Part shown: positions 25,398 to 36,575 of the stretch, piece after piece | Position numbering within the stretch: the first letter of the stretch is position 1 | Layout of the letters: each line of letters starts with the position of its first letter | DNA from: Ptychodera flava | Taxonomy: Eukaryota; Hemichordata; Enteropneusta; Ptychoderidae | Length of the DNA: 64,000 bases | Assembly: GCF_041260155.1 (NCBI RefSeq) | Contig: NC_091933.1 | Coordinates: forward strand, 22,060,599-22,124,598 | Reading direction: 5' to 3' | Program-made: the position numbers and the translations under genes | The notes under the pieces: model-generated | Told to the model about the DNA's origin: nothing | What the model saw: only the letters and a program-made list of their open reading frames with translations | Database searches by the model: none

Positions 25398-27453
25398 ATG
25401 GAAAGTTCTTTAGAAAAACACTTAGATGACACGTAAGTATCAGTCAGATAACACTGGTTTTTTGTCGTCCAGAAAACATCCGAAAGCATTTTTCTTTTGA
25501 CTGGCTGTTTGACCATGACCATTGATCGTCACGTGAAAGTGACTAGACATTATTGATAAATCACATGAATGGTAAAAGTCGAAAGCAAAAGCTTCCATTT
25601 AAACACTACATTTTACTAGCATTCACGAAGAGCATTAGTGTCAGGCACTGGAGCAGAGATGGCAGGGTCTTACGTTGGGGAACACTCCATCGCACTCTAT
25701 TTTTACATCCATGTATGTACTGACCACAGTTTTGTGGAGGGACCGTGTACTGACATAGCAAACTTATATCTGGACAACTGTTACAACTTGCCTTTCACCT
25801 CGACAAAATGAAGTAAGGGAGCTAGATTAATATTTCATAGAATTAGAGTAGTTCCAGAAAACGAAACAGTACGTGGTCAGAGGAGAGGGACTGTAGATCT
25901 GTGTTTCCTTGGATGAAATATCCTCATATGATATAACCATGGAGCTAAAAACAAGGAGCTCCATGATATAACGTACGTAAAATTTTGCCTCGGAAAGCAA
26001 AGTATTACTACTACCTTAAAATCCTTTAATTTAGCCTCAGGCCCTCCACACAGTGTGCTTTAGCCAGGTCCCTCCACAGAGTTTACAGGGGACTATATAG
26101 GGTCTGAATGTAGGAACCGTAAAGATAAGCAGTATATAAAACATAAGTATAATAATTTATAATCAACAGTGCACAAATATTAATACTCTATGGTGGTTTT
26201 GTACAGAGGCCTGCAAAGGGGCGCTGATGCGTTTTATGATATCAGACGAAGTTGAATTAATTATTCCCATTTCATACTTTGCTGTTACTCTACAGGATGA
26301 ATGTACATGGTGTAGTTGGTGTGCTAGCTGCTGACCAACAAGGGCTATGTCTAGGAGGTAAGATAACTTTCAATAGGTAAATAAAACTAGACCTGGACAA
26401 TACGTCTAGGGCATGAAATTAAAGCTCCATAAGCTGTATCTTTTGGCTATTTTTTCAGAACTTTTGTTTTGTGGTTTCCCTACACTTTCTGCATTGAATC
26501 CCTAAACTGTAATTTAATGCCAAGTATTTAGCATATCAACACCAGCTATATGAGTATAATCTCCATTGTTATTGTTGAAAATTGTATTTAAGTCCAGACT
26601 AGAATTCATTTGTAAACAATAAACAATGATCACTACACACATATAAGCTGTGTTGACAAAAAGAATACTTGAAATTTCAGCATGACAAACGGATTAGGGT
26701 CAGACACAGTAGTTGATATACAGAAGCAGAATACTGAAAAACTTGCCGCAAGTTACAACTTATGTCCCTTTAAGGAAAGTGAGGCTATTTGAGCCTATTA
26801 ATATTCTGCTTCTGTACAGTGATTCAAGCAAAATGTTATCTAAATATATGCATATCAAGACACCGCATAGAGTGAGTGATAGGAGACTTTGTTCAGAGTG
26901 GATTGGCTGTTTGAATATTTCAGTGACTAGTCAAGACTAGTCAGGTTTCATGAACTCCTAGAACAGGGCATAGAGAAATAAAAGATTTCTTCATCTCAGG
27001 AAATAATACCTGTAGATATTGTATTTTTATTTTTCAGCAAAAGGCAATGCACAAGTGAAATCAGCAGGGGCAATATCAGGATTATCAGAGGCTGCAAAAC
27101 AAATATCAACTGATGGACAAACATCACCGGTAGTCTGTATTGAATCAGATACGTGGTAAGTACTGACTATGGCATAACTGACACCATGCAGACATTGTTA
27201 TGACTTTTGAGTTATCATTTCAACGTAGTTGCAGTTTTCTCAACACTGTATCCAGAAACTGTGTACCGGTAGTCAACAAATATCTTACACATTTGACTAA
27301 CAATTTGAAAATTTCATACTCTTTAAAAACAGTACTTTTCAGAAACTTGTGTCTCTGTTCATGTTATTTTGTTTGTTTTTTCTCCACAGCAATGTTCTTA
27401 TCAAGTCACATGACACAGTTACCATGGCAATATACAAAGTGGCATCATATTGA
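25398..27453 (+). CDS. LAMTOR5: LAMTOR5 (HBXIP), Ragulator subunit, four exons, complete
   Basis: LAMTOR5 is a roadblock-fold subunit of the lysosomal Ragulator complex, which anchors Rag GTPases and activates mTORC1. Exons are 25398-25432, 26296-26357, 27038-27155 and 27390-27453, with GT-AG borders and phases 2, 1, 2. They sum to 279 nt (92 residues; the short human form is 91). Family landmarks in order: MESSLEKHLDDT (human MEATLEQHLEDT), GVVGVLAADQQGLCLG, GAISGLSEAAKQI, SPVVCIESD, then NVLIKSHDTVTMAIYKVAS at the C-terminus. An in-frame ATG at 25242 would add 52 residues, but the start at 25398 matches the conserved N-terminus. Intron 2 carries a TTAA-ended MITE. Confidence 0.95.
25931..25972. 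repeat. 28 bp palindromic insert with 7 bp flanking direct repeats
   Basis: CATGGAGCT (25938-25946), ten bases, then AGCTCCATG (25957-25965) form a hairpin. ATATAAC lies immediately on both sides (25931-25937 and 25966-25972). This looks like a target-site duplication around a 28 bp insert in LAMTOR5 intron 1. Confidence 0.75.
26418..26773. mobile_element. TTAA-ended MITE, copy 2, in LAMTOR5 intron 2
   Basis: It runs from TTAAAGCTCCATAAGCTG to TTATGTCCCTTTAA. It is the same family as 3918-4250, sharing AAGTCCAGACTnGAA, the AACAATAA block, TTTCAGCnTGACA and AGAATACTGnAAAA before the right end. It is non-coding. Confidence 0.7.
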
Positions 27454-27496
27454 AAAAGTGGCAGCTTGCTCTTCACATTATCAGATTTTTCTATTG

Positions 27497-27502
27497 AATA
27501 AA
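27497..27502 (+). promoter_or_regulatory. LAMTOR5 polyadenylation signal (candidate)
   Basis: AATAAA lies 44 bases after the stop codon. A second AATAAA at 28042-28047 would give a longer 3' UTR. Confidence 0.5.
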
Positions 27503-29930
27503 ATTCCTGGACTTCTTAGTTTCTTATTACTTATACATGCAAAATTTGTAAGAACTGTATGTTAAAGGTGGTAGATTTGGACATATTTATAAGCTGAAAC
27601 TTCTGTATGTCCACTGTCAGTACAGAAAAATACTGGAAAAATTATGTAAAGTGTATTTACTTTATTGTGAGGACTATTGGCTTGTGGCAAGAATGCAGTT
27701 ATCAGTTATGGCCATGGATGAGAAAAATTTTACAAAAGATTCCCCCTATCATATGTCAGGGGAGAAAACGGTTGATTTGAAAGGGACAGTTTTAGCAACA
27801 AATTTAAAGTCTGTCTGCTGTTCATAAACATTGCTCTGAAGTTACAATGAGGGATTTTTTTGCTCTATCATTTTCACTGAAGAGCCTGGAATGCTATTTT
27901 TTTTTAAGTTTCCCGTTGATTTGAAAATTGTTACAAAAAAACAGTGATTAAATGTTGAACTCTTGGTTGTACATGGTGCAGTATGAGTGACAATGTTTGT
28001 AATGCCTCTCAACTATAATTGTAACTTGAATAAGTAATGTGAATAAATAAGGCTTCAGGCCGGTCACATTCAATGCACATCAATCTATGCTCATCAAATC
28101 ACCGTGATTGTACTGCTCATTGCTCTCAACATGGACCAGTTACAGTTAAGCTACTCTTGAGTTGTAGAACAGATCAAGGTGACCCGTACAGAATGACATT
28201 TAGTCTTGTAGCATGTTGACAAGTGGCCATCCCTTTTGCGGCAGACTGTCAGTGTGGTGAGTGAAAGAAATAAAAAGCTTCATGATGAAGGAGTGTAATG
28301 CGAAAAGACAAAATAGCTCCAAAATCGAGAAAATCTCTTGTTTGCTAAACAACTATAAGGAAAAAATTATTAGGATTGCCTGATCAATGTAGCCGCCCGT
28401 AATTTGCATGCCCATCAGCCGTATTACCGTATGTTTATTATAACTCAATAGAAGGAATAGAGTGTTTATTGTAATTTCAGAAAGCGAGAAAAATAATGTT
28501 GCCATTGACCGTTGGGGAGGGGGCACCGTTCATGCAACTTTCATATAAACGGAATTCGATTTGTTTCCCAGTAGTGTTCTGCTGCAGTTGCGATGAATTT
28601 CACCGAAGTTTGATCAACTGGTCGGAACTAGTGCCGAGAACTATTACACATCGGGATTGTGCGCGAACTTGAAAAAACACACGATATTTGTCACTGTAGA
28701 GACAAGTCTGAGGTACGACAGTTCTTTTGTTTTTCCCCGTGGAAGTTCGTACCCTGAGGTCTCTCTCTCTATCGTGCTTTTACTTTCTGTTTAGGAGATA
28801 AGCTTATGTACACAAACAATTCCCGGAGGGTGCGAGCGACGAAAGAATTGAACAATGAATACATGTGACTTCGGCCATGAGCAGCAGTGAGGCTGCAATT
28901 GCTAGATATGCTTTTTCACCCCGATTGTCTATGGATCAATGATGATCACAATGCGATAGAGTGGTACAATAACGGAGTGCACTGTGGTATGCTACGATTC
29001 ACAGGAATCATGTCGCCATCGACGGCAAGGTTCACCCCATTATATAGAGTAGTAAGCAACTCCCGATCTCGCCCATCTATTTTGGTTGTCACTCATACAG
29101 TTTTGCTGAGTATTCATCGTTATAGTTCGATGAAACTATAAAAAATAAATAATAAATGAATAAAAAACATGTTATAGATATCATTACTCTAATCAACCGG
29201 CGATGTATTCGTAGAGCAGTGTTATTATCGTGTTTTGTTTTGTTTTGTTTTGTTTTGTTTTGTTTTTCTGTATAGGCCCCTGAAACTTTGACTGTAGTGA
29301 CTCAGCAAACAATGAATGCACGCAACGCAAAATAGATGAGCTGGGTGCCCGTTGTTCGTATATTTCGATGTAAAGCAAAACCTATGGTCCAACAATGCGA
29401 ATCGTTCATAAACGTGGGTTTTCCGCGATCAAATGCCGATACTACACTTTTCCATAACAACAGAAATGAATTCCCTCTTCTGAAGGAAGCACGTGATTTT
29501 CTTCTTTCGTAATGTCGAGTTTGGTTAAAGATCTAAATTTCTAATTCACCTACCCCTAAAAGTTTTGCTTTTCACTGAAGTATAAATTTCTTAATACTTT
29601 ATCTTTACTTCCCCGAAATGAACAGATCCAAAGACTTTTGCATGGGGTAGGAAGTAAGTCTTTGTTGGAAGCGAAGGGAGCAAATGTTACCCACGTTCTG
29701 GTGGTGATTGATTTACGATGAATGAATAAATTAAAACATGAATAAATTGAATTAGGTAGAAACAGATCAAAAATAGTGAAAAATGTTATTGTTAAAATTC
29801 CACTATCTCTAATATTTGGCAATTTTCTCAGTATTGTTTTGTGTTTTAACTGAAGCTGCCTGTTACAGAATACAGTCCATATCGCCCTCTCTGTTTTACC
29901 GATCACCAAGGCGGGGTGGGGCCGGGTGGA
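27503..29930. other. Intergenic region after LAMTOR5, nothing recognised
   Basis: The left part may be LAMTOR5 3' UTR. No coding sequence or mobile-element ends are convincing. A TTTTG repeat sits at 29231-29266. Open frames near 28887-29141 and 29556-29909 have no recognisable domain. Confidence 0.4.
29231..29266. repeat. (TTTTG)n microsatellite
   Basis: Seven uninterrupted TGTTT/TTTTG pentamer units. Confidence 0.95.
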
Positions 29931-29931
29931 A

Positions 29932-30025
29932 GTTTATCGCCCTGACTGAATAACCCGTTTAACAGCTCATAAGATGTTTTTTACCTTATGAAGTGCTAAC
30001 GAGTTATTTGGTCAGGGCGATAAGC
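29932..30025. mobile_element. Hairpin MITE, about 94 bp
   Basis: Left arm TTATCGCCCTGACTGAATAA pairs with the right-arm complement TTATCGCCCTGACCAAATAA. The stem continues inward through AACAGCTCATAAG / CTTATGAAGTGCT. It is non-coding. Confidence 0.8.
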
Positions 30026-30241
30026 CCCCTTCTTTTACGAGCTGTTACGAAGGGGATTAGGGAGGGCATTAAACAGATAGATAATAGGTATTCACGCGAT
30101 GTAGGTCAGGCTTGTATGATATAAGTTCAGTCCATGACATTTATTGATCATAACTCCTTGACGAAATATTGACTGCAATACCCTGTGGATTCCCTGCACT
30201 GGCACGTCAAAGTCGCCTATTATATGGCATCTTACCTACTG

Positions 30242-30296
30242 CATGGAGGTACCAGGTCTAGTACCTCCATGCATGGAGTATCCTGCTACCTCCATG
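30242..30296. repeat. Two adjacent CATGGAG palindromes
   Basis: CATGGAGGTAC, eight bases, GTACCTCCATG (30242-30271) is followed at once by CATGGAGTA, six bases, TACCTCCATG (30272-30296). They lie against the outer end of the inverted repeat fragment at 30297. No flanking duplication is seen. Confidence 0.7.
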
Positions 30297-30570
30297 CTCC
30301 AAGCACAGGGGCTCATAAGTGGCTATATAAGTCAATATTACAGCGTTTTTCTTTCTTTTTCAATGTTACAAATAAACTAGCTGAGCCTGAAGAGCACAAC
30401 ACTTGTGTAGCTGTCTTTTGTGTAGCTTGTATTGGCATGTATAGTGCGCCCTCAATAGGGAGTGTGAGCATATGTAAATGTGACCTTTAGTTCCGTGACC
30501 TCTAGCCATTCCTACTTCCTGTCCTCGCTATGCTTACTGTACTAATTTCCCAAGGGGAGCAGCTCTTCGC
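30297..30570 (-). repeat. Inverted fragment of the 1.9 kb repeat (3' end)
   Basis: The reverse complement closely matches 1710-1937 and 35060-35292 (GGCTATATAAGTCAATATTA, AACTAGCTGAGCCTGAAGAG, TATAGTGCGCCCTCAATAGG in this orientation). The segment therefore moves or is copied separately from the rest of the 1.9 kb unit. In this orientation it has a TATATAAG box and an AATAAA. Confidence 0.8.
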
Positions 30571-31299
30571 CAAGCCAAGACCATCAGCGCCGCTAAGTAC
30601 CTGGTTATTTAAAATGCATCATAAATATTCTATATTTATGTGGGCGAGTCTGCATTAATGAGCGTCAAAAAGCACCGGGCAGGGCTACCGGCAACCTCAA
30701 GCATATGGAGCAACATGTTTGTTACGGCTCTGCAGCTCTGGCGACTGTTGTTTTTGGCAAAAACGCAGAGCAAAGAAAGTCCGGCAAAGTATTCAGTGCG
30801 TTGTACGCGCGATCGAGCAAACATCGTAGAAGCCGTCGACGGCTCACAGGAAAATGGTCGAAAATACGTGTTCTTCTTATCTTCAAGAAAGTTAGCGTAC
30901 AGAACAGAATGAGTCTCAGCATGGAGGTAGCAGAGACATGGTCTCAGATAGTCAATAATAAAGATGATACAAGTTTTTTATTCAAAGTAGTTCATTATTT
31001 TGCAAGCTAAATCTACGATACCGGTCGGTCTCGTAGTAAACTGCCAACGAAGCCTATGCGTTGGCTCGCAGCGGGACTATGGCGATGACCTCAATGACCT
31101 GAGCGCGTTCGATACACGCCACAAGTGCCGCTGCGATATCACAGCTACATGAAAAGGGGATGCCCGGTCAGATCTCCACCCAACAATACCAGCACCGACC
31201 CATTTGTGAACGCAACACTACATTGTAACACTCTATGTATAAAACCATAAAAGTTACAAGTACTTTTATTTAGTATGCAACTCAATCTGAACAACATAT
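30571..31299. other. Intergenic, nothing recognised
   Basis: No conserved protein or repeat terminus is seen. A half CATGGAGGTAGCAG motif occurs at about 30919. Confidence 0.4.
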
Positions 31300-32437
31300 C
31301 AGGGCTCAAAGTTGCGACCATTTTAGTCGCTGCGACCAAATTTGAAAAAGTTGGGCCTAAAAAATGTAGGTTACTCGCATTTTGCGACTAATTCTACGCA
31401 AGGAATAATTCCCACCGTATTTCACAGAGTAAGTTACTCGCATTTTGCGACTAATTCTACGCAAGGAATAATTCCCACCGTATTTCACAGAGTTTGCAAG
31501 GGTCGTGACCCTGAAATCAGACGTGCCAAAAATAGATTTTAATAAACATTTGACGTCGCCCAGCCACACAGAGGCGAGCGCGTCTCTACCGCTACTTTGT
31601 TTTGATATGAGAGGTTACATGTTGCCAAACAGCTGTCAAGACATGCGATGAATTTAATCACAAATTAAATCACGACCCAATCAAATATCAGTATCATGTC
31701 AATGCTGTCATAATCAATTTTATTGAACCAATAACCATCACAGGAATTAGCAGTAACTAACGAAATAAATCACAAGCAAAAACTTCCCCCACGTGCACAC
31801 TACCTATAGGCCTATTTCAGTCCAAGATGTCGGGCCCACTAGATCGTTATTTTGGAAAGCAAGGGAAACTCAAGGTCGATCATGTTGGAACTGGGTCTGC
31901 CAGTGAAGGAGACGCAACAACAAAAAACGAAATCCCCAGCAGAACACTAGGGATATTGATAGCACCAGCGATCATACTGTTCACGGACAGTGTACCAGGT
32001 CAATCATTCGATGACGATGTTCCGTCTGTGATGTGAACACATGACAAATGGATCCGCAGCACAGCAAGAAACCGAGTCGGAAAGTCGATAGCAGGCACCA
32101 AAATACAGGAAAAACATGCCAAACAAAAGTATGGGATGAAAAAGTAAAAAAATCCCTTGCAAAATACGTGACAAGTCGAGAATTTTGAGATTGGTTTCGG
32201 CACGACAAAGAAACGGACTTGAAATACTGTTACTGTTACCAAATTGTATGTATAAACGCAGATTTAGAAAAAAGTACTACGAGATGAATAATGAATGGCA
32301 ACTGTTCACCTTTATTTGATATGTACCACATTGTTTGAACAGTTTCAAAAATGCTCCTAGTTTTTTTGGGTTTGCTCCTAAAATTTTGGACTTGGGAGCA
32401 AATTGCTCCTAGCTGAAAATATTAACTTTGAGCCCTG
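31300..32437 (+). mobile_element. hAT-like element with TTF/ZNF862-type zinc-finger remnant
   Basis: It begins CAGGGCTCAAAGTT and ends AACTTTGAGCCCTG, a 14 bp inverted terminus. CATAT flanks both ends as a possible short target repeat. CAGGG-type ends are typical of hAT and ZNF862-like elements. 32080-32260 translates to VWDEKVKKSLAKY, a stop, DWFRHDKETDLKYCYCYQ, resembling the W...WL...CxxC zinc-finger module (TTF type) at the N-terminus of such transposases or domesticated genes. An in-frame stop sits between the two halves. Upstream, MSGPLDRYFGKQGK (31827) looks like the short PIP-like N-terminus of these proteins. A 63 bp unit is tandemly duplicated at about 31369-31494. Confidence 0.55.
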
Positions 32438-32526
32438 CATATATATGCATTATTGGATAAGAGGTTTAATGGGTCACAGTATGTGGAAGGACTGTCACTG
32501 GGTAAACCGTTCAGTTAATAATGTAC

Positions 32527-32555
32527 CATGGAGGCAGTAGCGGACTACCTCCATG
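32527..32555. repeat. 29 bp CATGGAGG palindrome
   Basis: CATGGAGGCAGTAG, three bases, ACTACCTCCATG. The left flank AATGTAC and right flank CATATAC agree at five of seven positions, possibly a decayed 7 bp duplication. Confidence 0.6.
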
Positions 32556-32639
32556 CATATACTATGCATACACAACGGGCAACACGACTCAATCAAATCC
32601 CGTGCACTTTTCCTAGTGTTTGACTGTTGCTGCTGTTTT

Positions 32640-35292
32640 AAGCAGAGTTTGAGAAGTACCGTAAAAACCCCATCAATTCGACCAGAAAAAAATAATTACG
32701 ATTTCATAATCGTCGATTTATTAGGAAATTAAAGCTGCCGAAATAATTTAGTGGTCGAATTAATTGGAACGACAAGGATGAAATTTACGCGAGACATGTT
32801 TGCCATGTTGAGACTGCTTCAAAGCATGAACTGTGAAATTTTGTGAGGTCGACAAATTGGGTAACAAAAAACCTCAAACGCACCTGGGTTTCACATCAAA
32901 ATCAAAGTGGCCGCGATTACAGACGGAGCGATCTGTGACACTGCCACCGGCCGCTCAACGGACGACGCGTAAGTTGCCATCGTGTGCCAGCCCTGCAGTG
33001 GAAATATATTGTAACTCCCTGACAGGCAGATGAGATAGTCTAATGGCGTTTGATGTTATATTCGATATCAGACTCAAAACAAAACGTGAACAATGCTGAT
33101 AATATATTGCATATTTCGTATCGAAAACCGGTAAAGTTCGTAACTGGTGACATGTCGCGGCCTGGAGAAAGCTCATCACCATCGATCGAATGTCCGTGAC
33201 GCTTTTTCTGCCAAATAGACATATTGACATAAGACATATTGCACAGGGAACTTCGCGGTATGGCAATTATATGAATTTACCGTGAAGAAAATCTGTGACT
33301 TTAAACTGGCCGTACAACCAACAGTAAACATGGCGAGCAATGATACCGACTTCAGAGACTTCGATTTTATTTTCATTGCGATCGCTGGTGAGAGCGAGTC
33401 GTCCGGTCGAATTTTTCCCACTGGCTATTCGGCTTTGAATTTTCAATTGCCTCATGTGCTAAAAACAAGACGGGCGTTCTCTGTGAATCAATAAGTCTTT
33501 TGAATATGAAAAAAATCAGACATCTGAACCTCAACTCGCAGCTTGAAAGTTGTTCTCCGAATCGGGACAGGGACATCGGTGAGGCCGGATTTCACGTAAT
33601 AGCTATGGAAACCGACGGCTCGTTCGGTGTAAGAAAGCATGCGATGTACGTCTACGTTATTTTTACTGGTTTTGAGAACTTCTAAAATAACTTGTAATCT
33701 GTATATCTTAGCACATCGAACCGATATTGTATACCTATCACAAGTGTAGGCCTATAGCTTCGAAATTTATGGGAGAGACACCACGACTGAGACCGACAGT
33801 AGCGGCACAACAAACTATTCCGAATTATGCGTCCGTGTTTAATACAGACATCTCTGTAGGTGATTCTGGTTTCTCAATCGAAATGAATCAAAAGTCCGAC
33901 ATTGACAACACTGACATAAAATATGTCCGAAAACTTTTGTTTTATTCAACCAACTGATTCATCTCCTTTGATATCCCCTAAGTTACATGTAAACAGTCCG
34001 GAAAGACTGACATCGATGTCTCCCGGGCCCCATGCATACAGTATGGCCGTACGAGTTTAAATATTTCAGTGTTATACATTTTTGTCCTTCTCTTTCTTTT
34101 TGAGCCAGTGTCATTATTGTGAACAGGCTAATAAATAAATAATATTAATTTCTTCACCGTTTTGCAAAATATCTCGTCAACCGGGCGCATGGGCGATGTA
34201 CGTTGGTCAAAACTAATGACACTATAGGTCAGGATATAACATTGGTCAATGTAAGATTGAATAAGGAAGACGAAAATGCTTTCATCGATTGACAAAAATG
34301 AGAAGGAACGAGTCAGTAAATATCAATCCATAAAGGGGAGATCGAGACTGCCATCCCCCATGATTAATCAACTGAGAACAAATATATATTTCGATCGACA
34401 GACTTACACAACCAGAGACAGCATTTTATTCAGCTTTAAAATAAGTCCCCGCCTTTCCTATAATAACACCCCGTTTGCGTTTCGATCTACTCTGCTCTGT
34501 CCCCAATCGGTATGGTGTTAGGTGATAACGCAATCTCGACTGGCTTTTTAACCTCCCAGCGATAAAATGGGAACAAAATAGGCATACAAACTTTAATACC
34601 TGTTGCTGTACCACTGAGGTGATCTGTCGGCTTTGTCGCGTACGGGCCATGTGCAATACATCGTGTTTGTAAATATGTTAATTTCCTGTTTATTTCTTGC
34701 ATAAGGCACGCCCCACCACTCTTGAACGAGCCGTCACTCACCAGATTACATCCTCATTATAAAGTATAATCAAGTTGCCCACACATGTACTTTACGGCGC
34801 ACATGGGTCGCTTCGGACATGGTGCTGACAGCGTCCAATTTTCTTCACATTCTACATTCACGGAGGTTCATTTTTAGACTTTAATGACATTGTCAGATCC
34901 TTGTGCCAAAACAATGGCCGTGTCCGTAAAAAAAATTACCAAGATTTCATGTTTTCGGAGATTCACCATAACAATCATACTGCGGATATGGCCGGATCTG
35001 CCTCCCTTGGGAAATTAGTACAGTAAACACAGCGACGTCAGTAAACACAGCGACGTCTGTACGCATGGCCATATGGACAGGGAAGTAGGCATGGCTAGAG
35101 GTCACGGAACCAAAGGTCGCATTTACATATGATCACACTCCCTATTGGGGGCGCACTATACATGCCAATACAAGCTACACAAAAGACAGCTACACAAGTG
35201 TTGTGCTCTTCAGGCTCAGCTAGTTTATTTGTAACATTGAAAAAGAAAGAAAAACGCTGTAATATTGACTTATATAGCCACTTGTGAGCCCC
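32640..35292 (+). repeat. Dispersed repeat, copy 2 (longest copy, 2.65 kb)
   Basis: 33368-35292 is nearly identical to 1-1937. 32640-33367 extends further left and aligns only with the diverged copy 3 (7860-8640). It includes AACATGGCGAGCAATGATAC (about 33328), a good Kozak start whose frame runs MASNDTDFRDFDFIFIAIAG into a GTGAGAG donor-like site. That looks like a first exon embedded in the repeat, but I cannot tie it to any gene. Confidence 0.75.
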
Positions 35293-35432
35293 TATGCTCC
35301 AAGGTTACTGAAGTACTGGGCCGGCCTTGGTTTGAATCAATCAAACGGCCGTTTTCAGGGTCACCACATCCTCCAAGAGATCATCTATATCTTACCTCCG
35401 ACAGTCACACAGAAAGATGTGCTTGTTTATGT

Positions 35433-35472
35433 CTTACACCATGGAGCTCCGTTTCTAGCTCCATGCTTACAC
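35433..35472. repeat. 26 bp palindromic insert with 7 bp flanking direct repeats
   Basis: CATGGAGCT (35440-35448), eight bases, AGCTCCATG (35457-35465). CTTACAC lies immediately on both sides (35433-35439 and 35466-35472), an exact target-site-like duplication. Confidence 0.75.
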
Positions 35473-35938
35473 GCAGACCGTTTCCTACTGTCTACGATCA
35501 GCGATATATTCTTCTCTTTTGAAAAATTGTCGAACATTTGCTCCCGTATTATACAATAAAGATATATCAGTTCTCGTACGTTTTCAGTTAAAGGGCCATT
35601 ATTTGTAACTTTTGACCATTTTTACCTCGGAAAATTCCATGTTTGAGGCTCATATTTGTTGCAAAATGTTGTTTTACAAAAGAAAAAAACATGATTAGTG
35701 ATGTTATAGCCACATAAAACAGCTAATTTTTGTTCAAATGTGTTGCCCTTCCGAGCTCGTTTGTTGACGTCTGGCATGCTCAGCGTGCTGGGGAGAACGC
35801 AGTTATGGTGACGCCGCGATCACGCGAGATAACATTGCGTCATGGATTGCCAGACATCTGGCTACGGAACGTGCTCGGACAATGGACTACGACGTAAGTA
35901 CAGGCATAAGTAATGAATATTTAGGGACCGTTCAGTTT

Positions 35939-36050
35939 TTACGGCCGGGGGGGGGGGCGGCAAAATCCAAGGGGGGGGGGGGTCATCGCAATTTTGGAAT
36001 CCGCAAAGGGGGGGTCATCACTTTTTCACTGGTAGGAAAGGGGGGTCACC
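35939..36050 (+). repeat. G-run block with quadruplex potential
   Basis: Four G tracts of 6-13 bases within about 110 bp, separated by phrases such as GGTCATCACTTTTTCACTGG. It is probably the end of a dispersed repeat. The G-rich strand could form a quadruplex. Confidence 0.6.
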
Positions 36051-36089
36051 ACATTTTCAAAAACATAATACCAACAATAAAGTTCACTT

Positions 36090-36575
36090 TATGCCATGGC
36101 CATGATCGACCCTCTTTACCGGCGGGCCGCCTTCGGCGGCCCACTACAATAAATATACATTATGTATTAGGCTACCCATGACACTCTTAATGGGCAGACG
36201 CCTTTGGCGGCCCACTCCAATTAGGTTTACTTCATGCAATGGCCATGATTGACCCTCTTTACCGGCAGGCGGCCCGCTACAATAAGTTGACTTTATGTAA
36301 TACCCCACGGCAATCTTACCGTAAAATTCCCAATTGAAGCCGCGGCTTGTATTAGAAACATTTTTGAGGGACCCCTGGGATCACGCACTGAATAATGGTA
36401 ATGGCTGCGCGCCTTCAGCGGCCCTGTCCAGTAAAGTCTACTTTATGCAATAGCCATGATCGACCCTCTTTACCGGCGTGCCACCTTTGGTGGCCCACTA
36501 GAATAAAGTTGACTTTACGTAATGGCCCATGACCCTCTTAACCGGAGGGCTGCCTTTGGCGAACCACTCCAATGA
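36090..36575. repeat. Minisatellite with GGGCCGCC-TTCG-GGCGGCCC hairpins
   Basis: About six diverged units of 70-100 bp share CATGATCGACCCTCTTTACC, then a stem-loop such as GGCCGCCTTCGGCGGCC, then CACTACAATAAAGTTGACTT. The TTCG/TTTGG loops and both stem arms vary together in several units (for example CACCTTTGGTGG), suggesting that stem pairing is kept. Confidence 0.65.

Noticed and set aside
28887-29141. 84-codon open frame near LAMTOR5
   Set aside because: No recognisable domain and no supporting splice signals.
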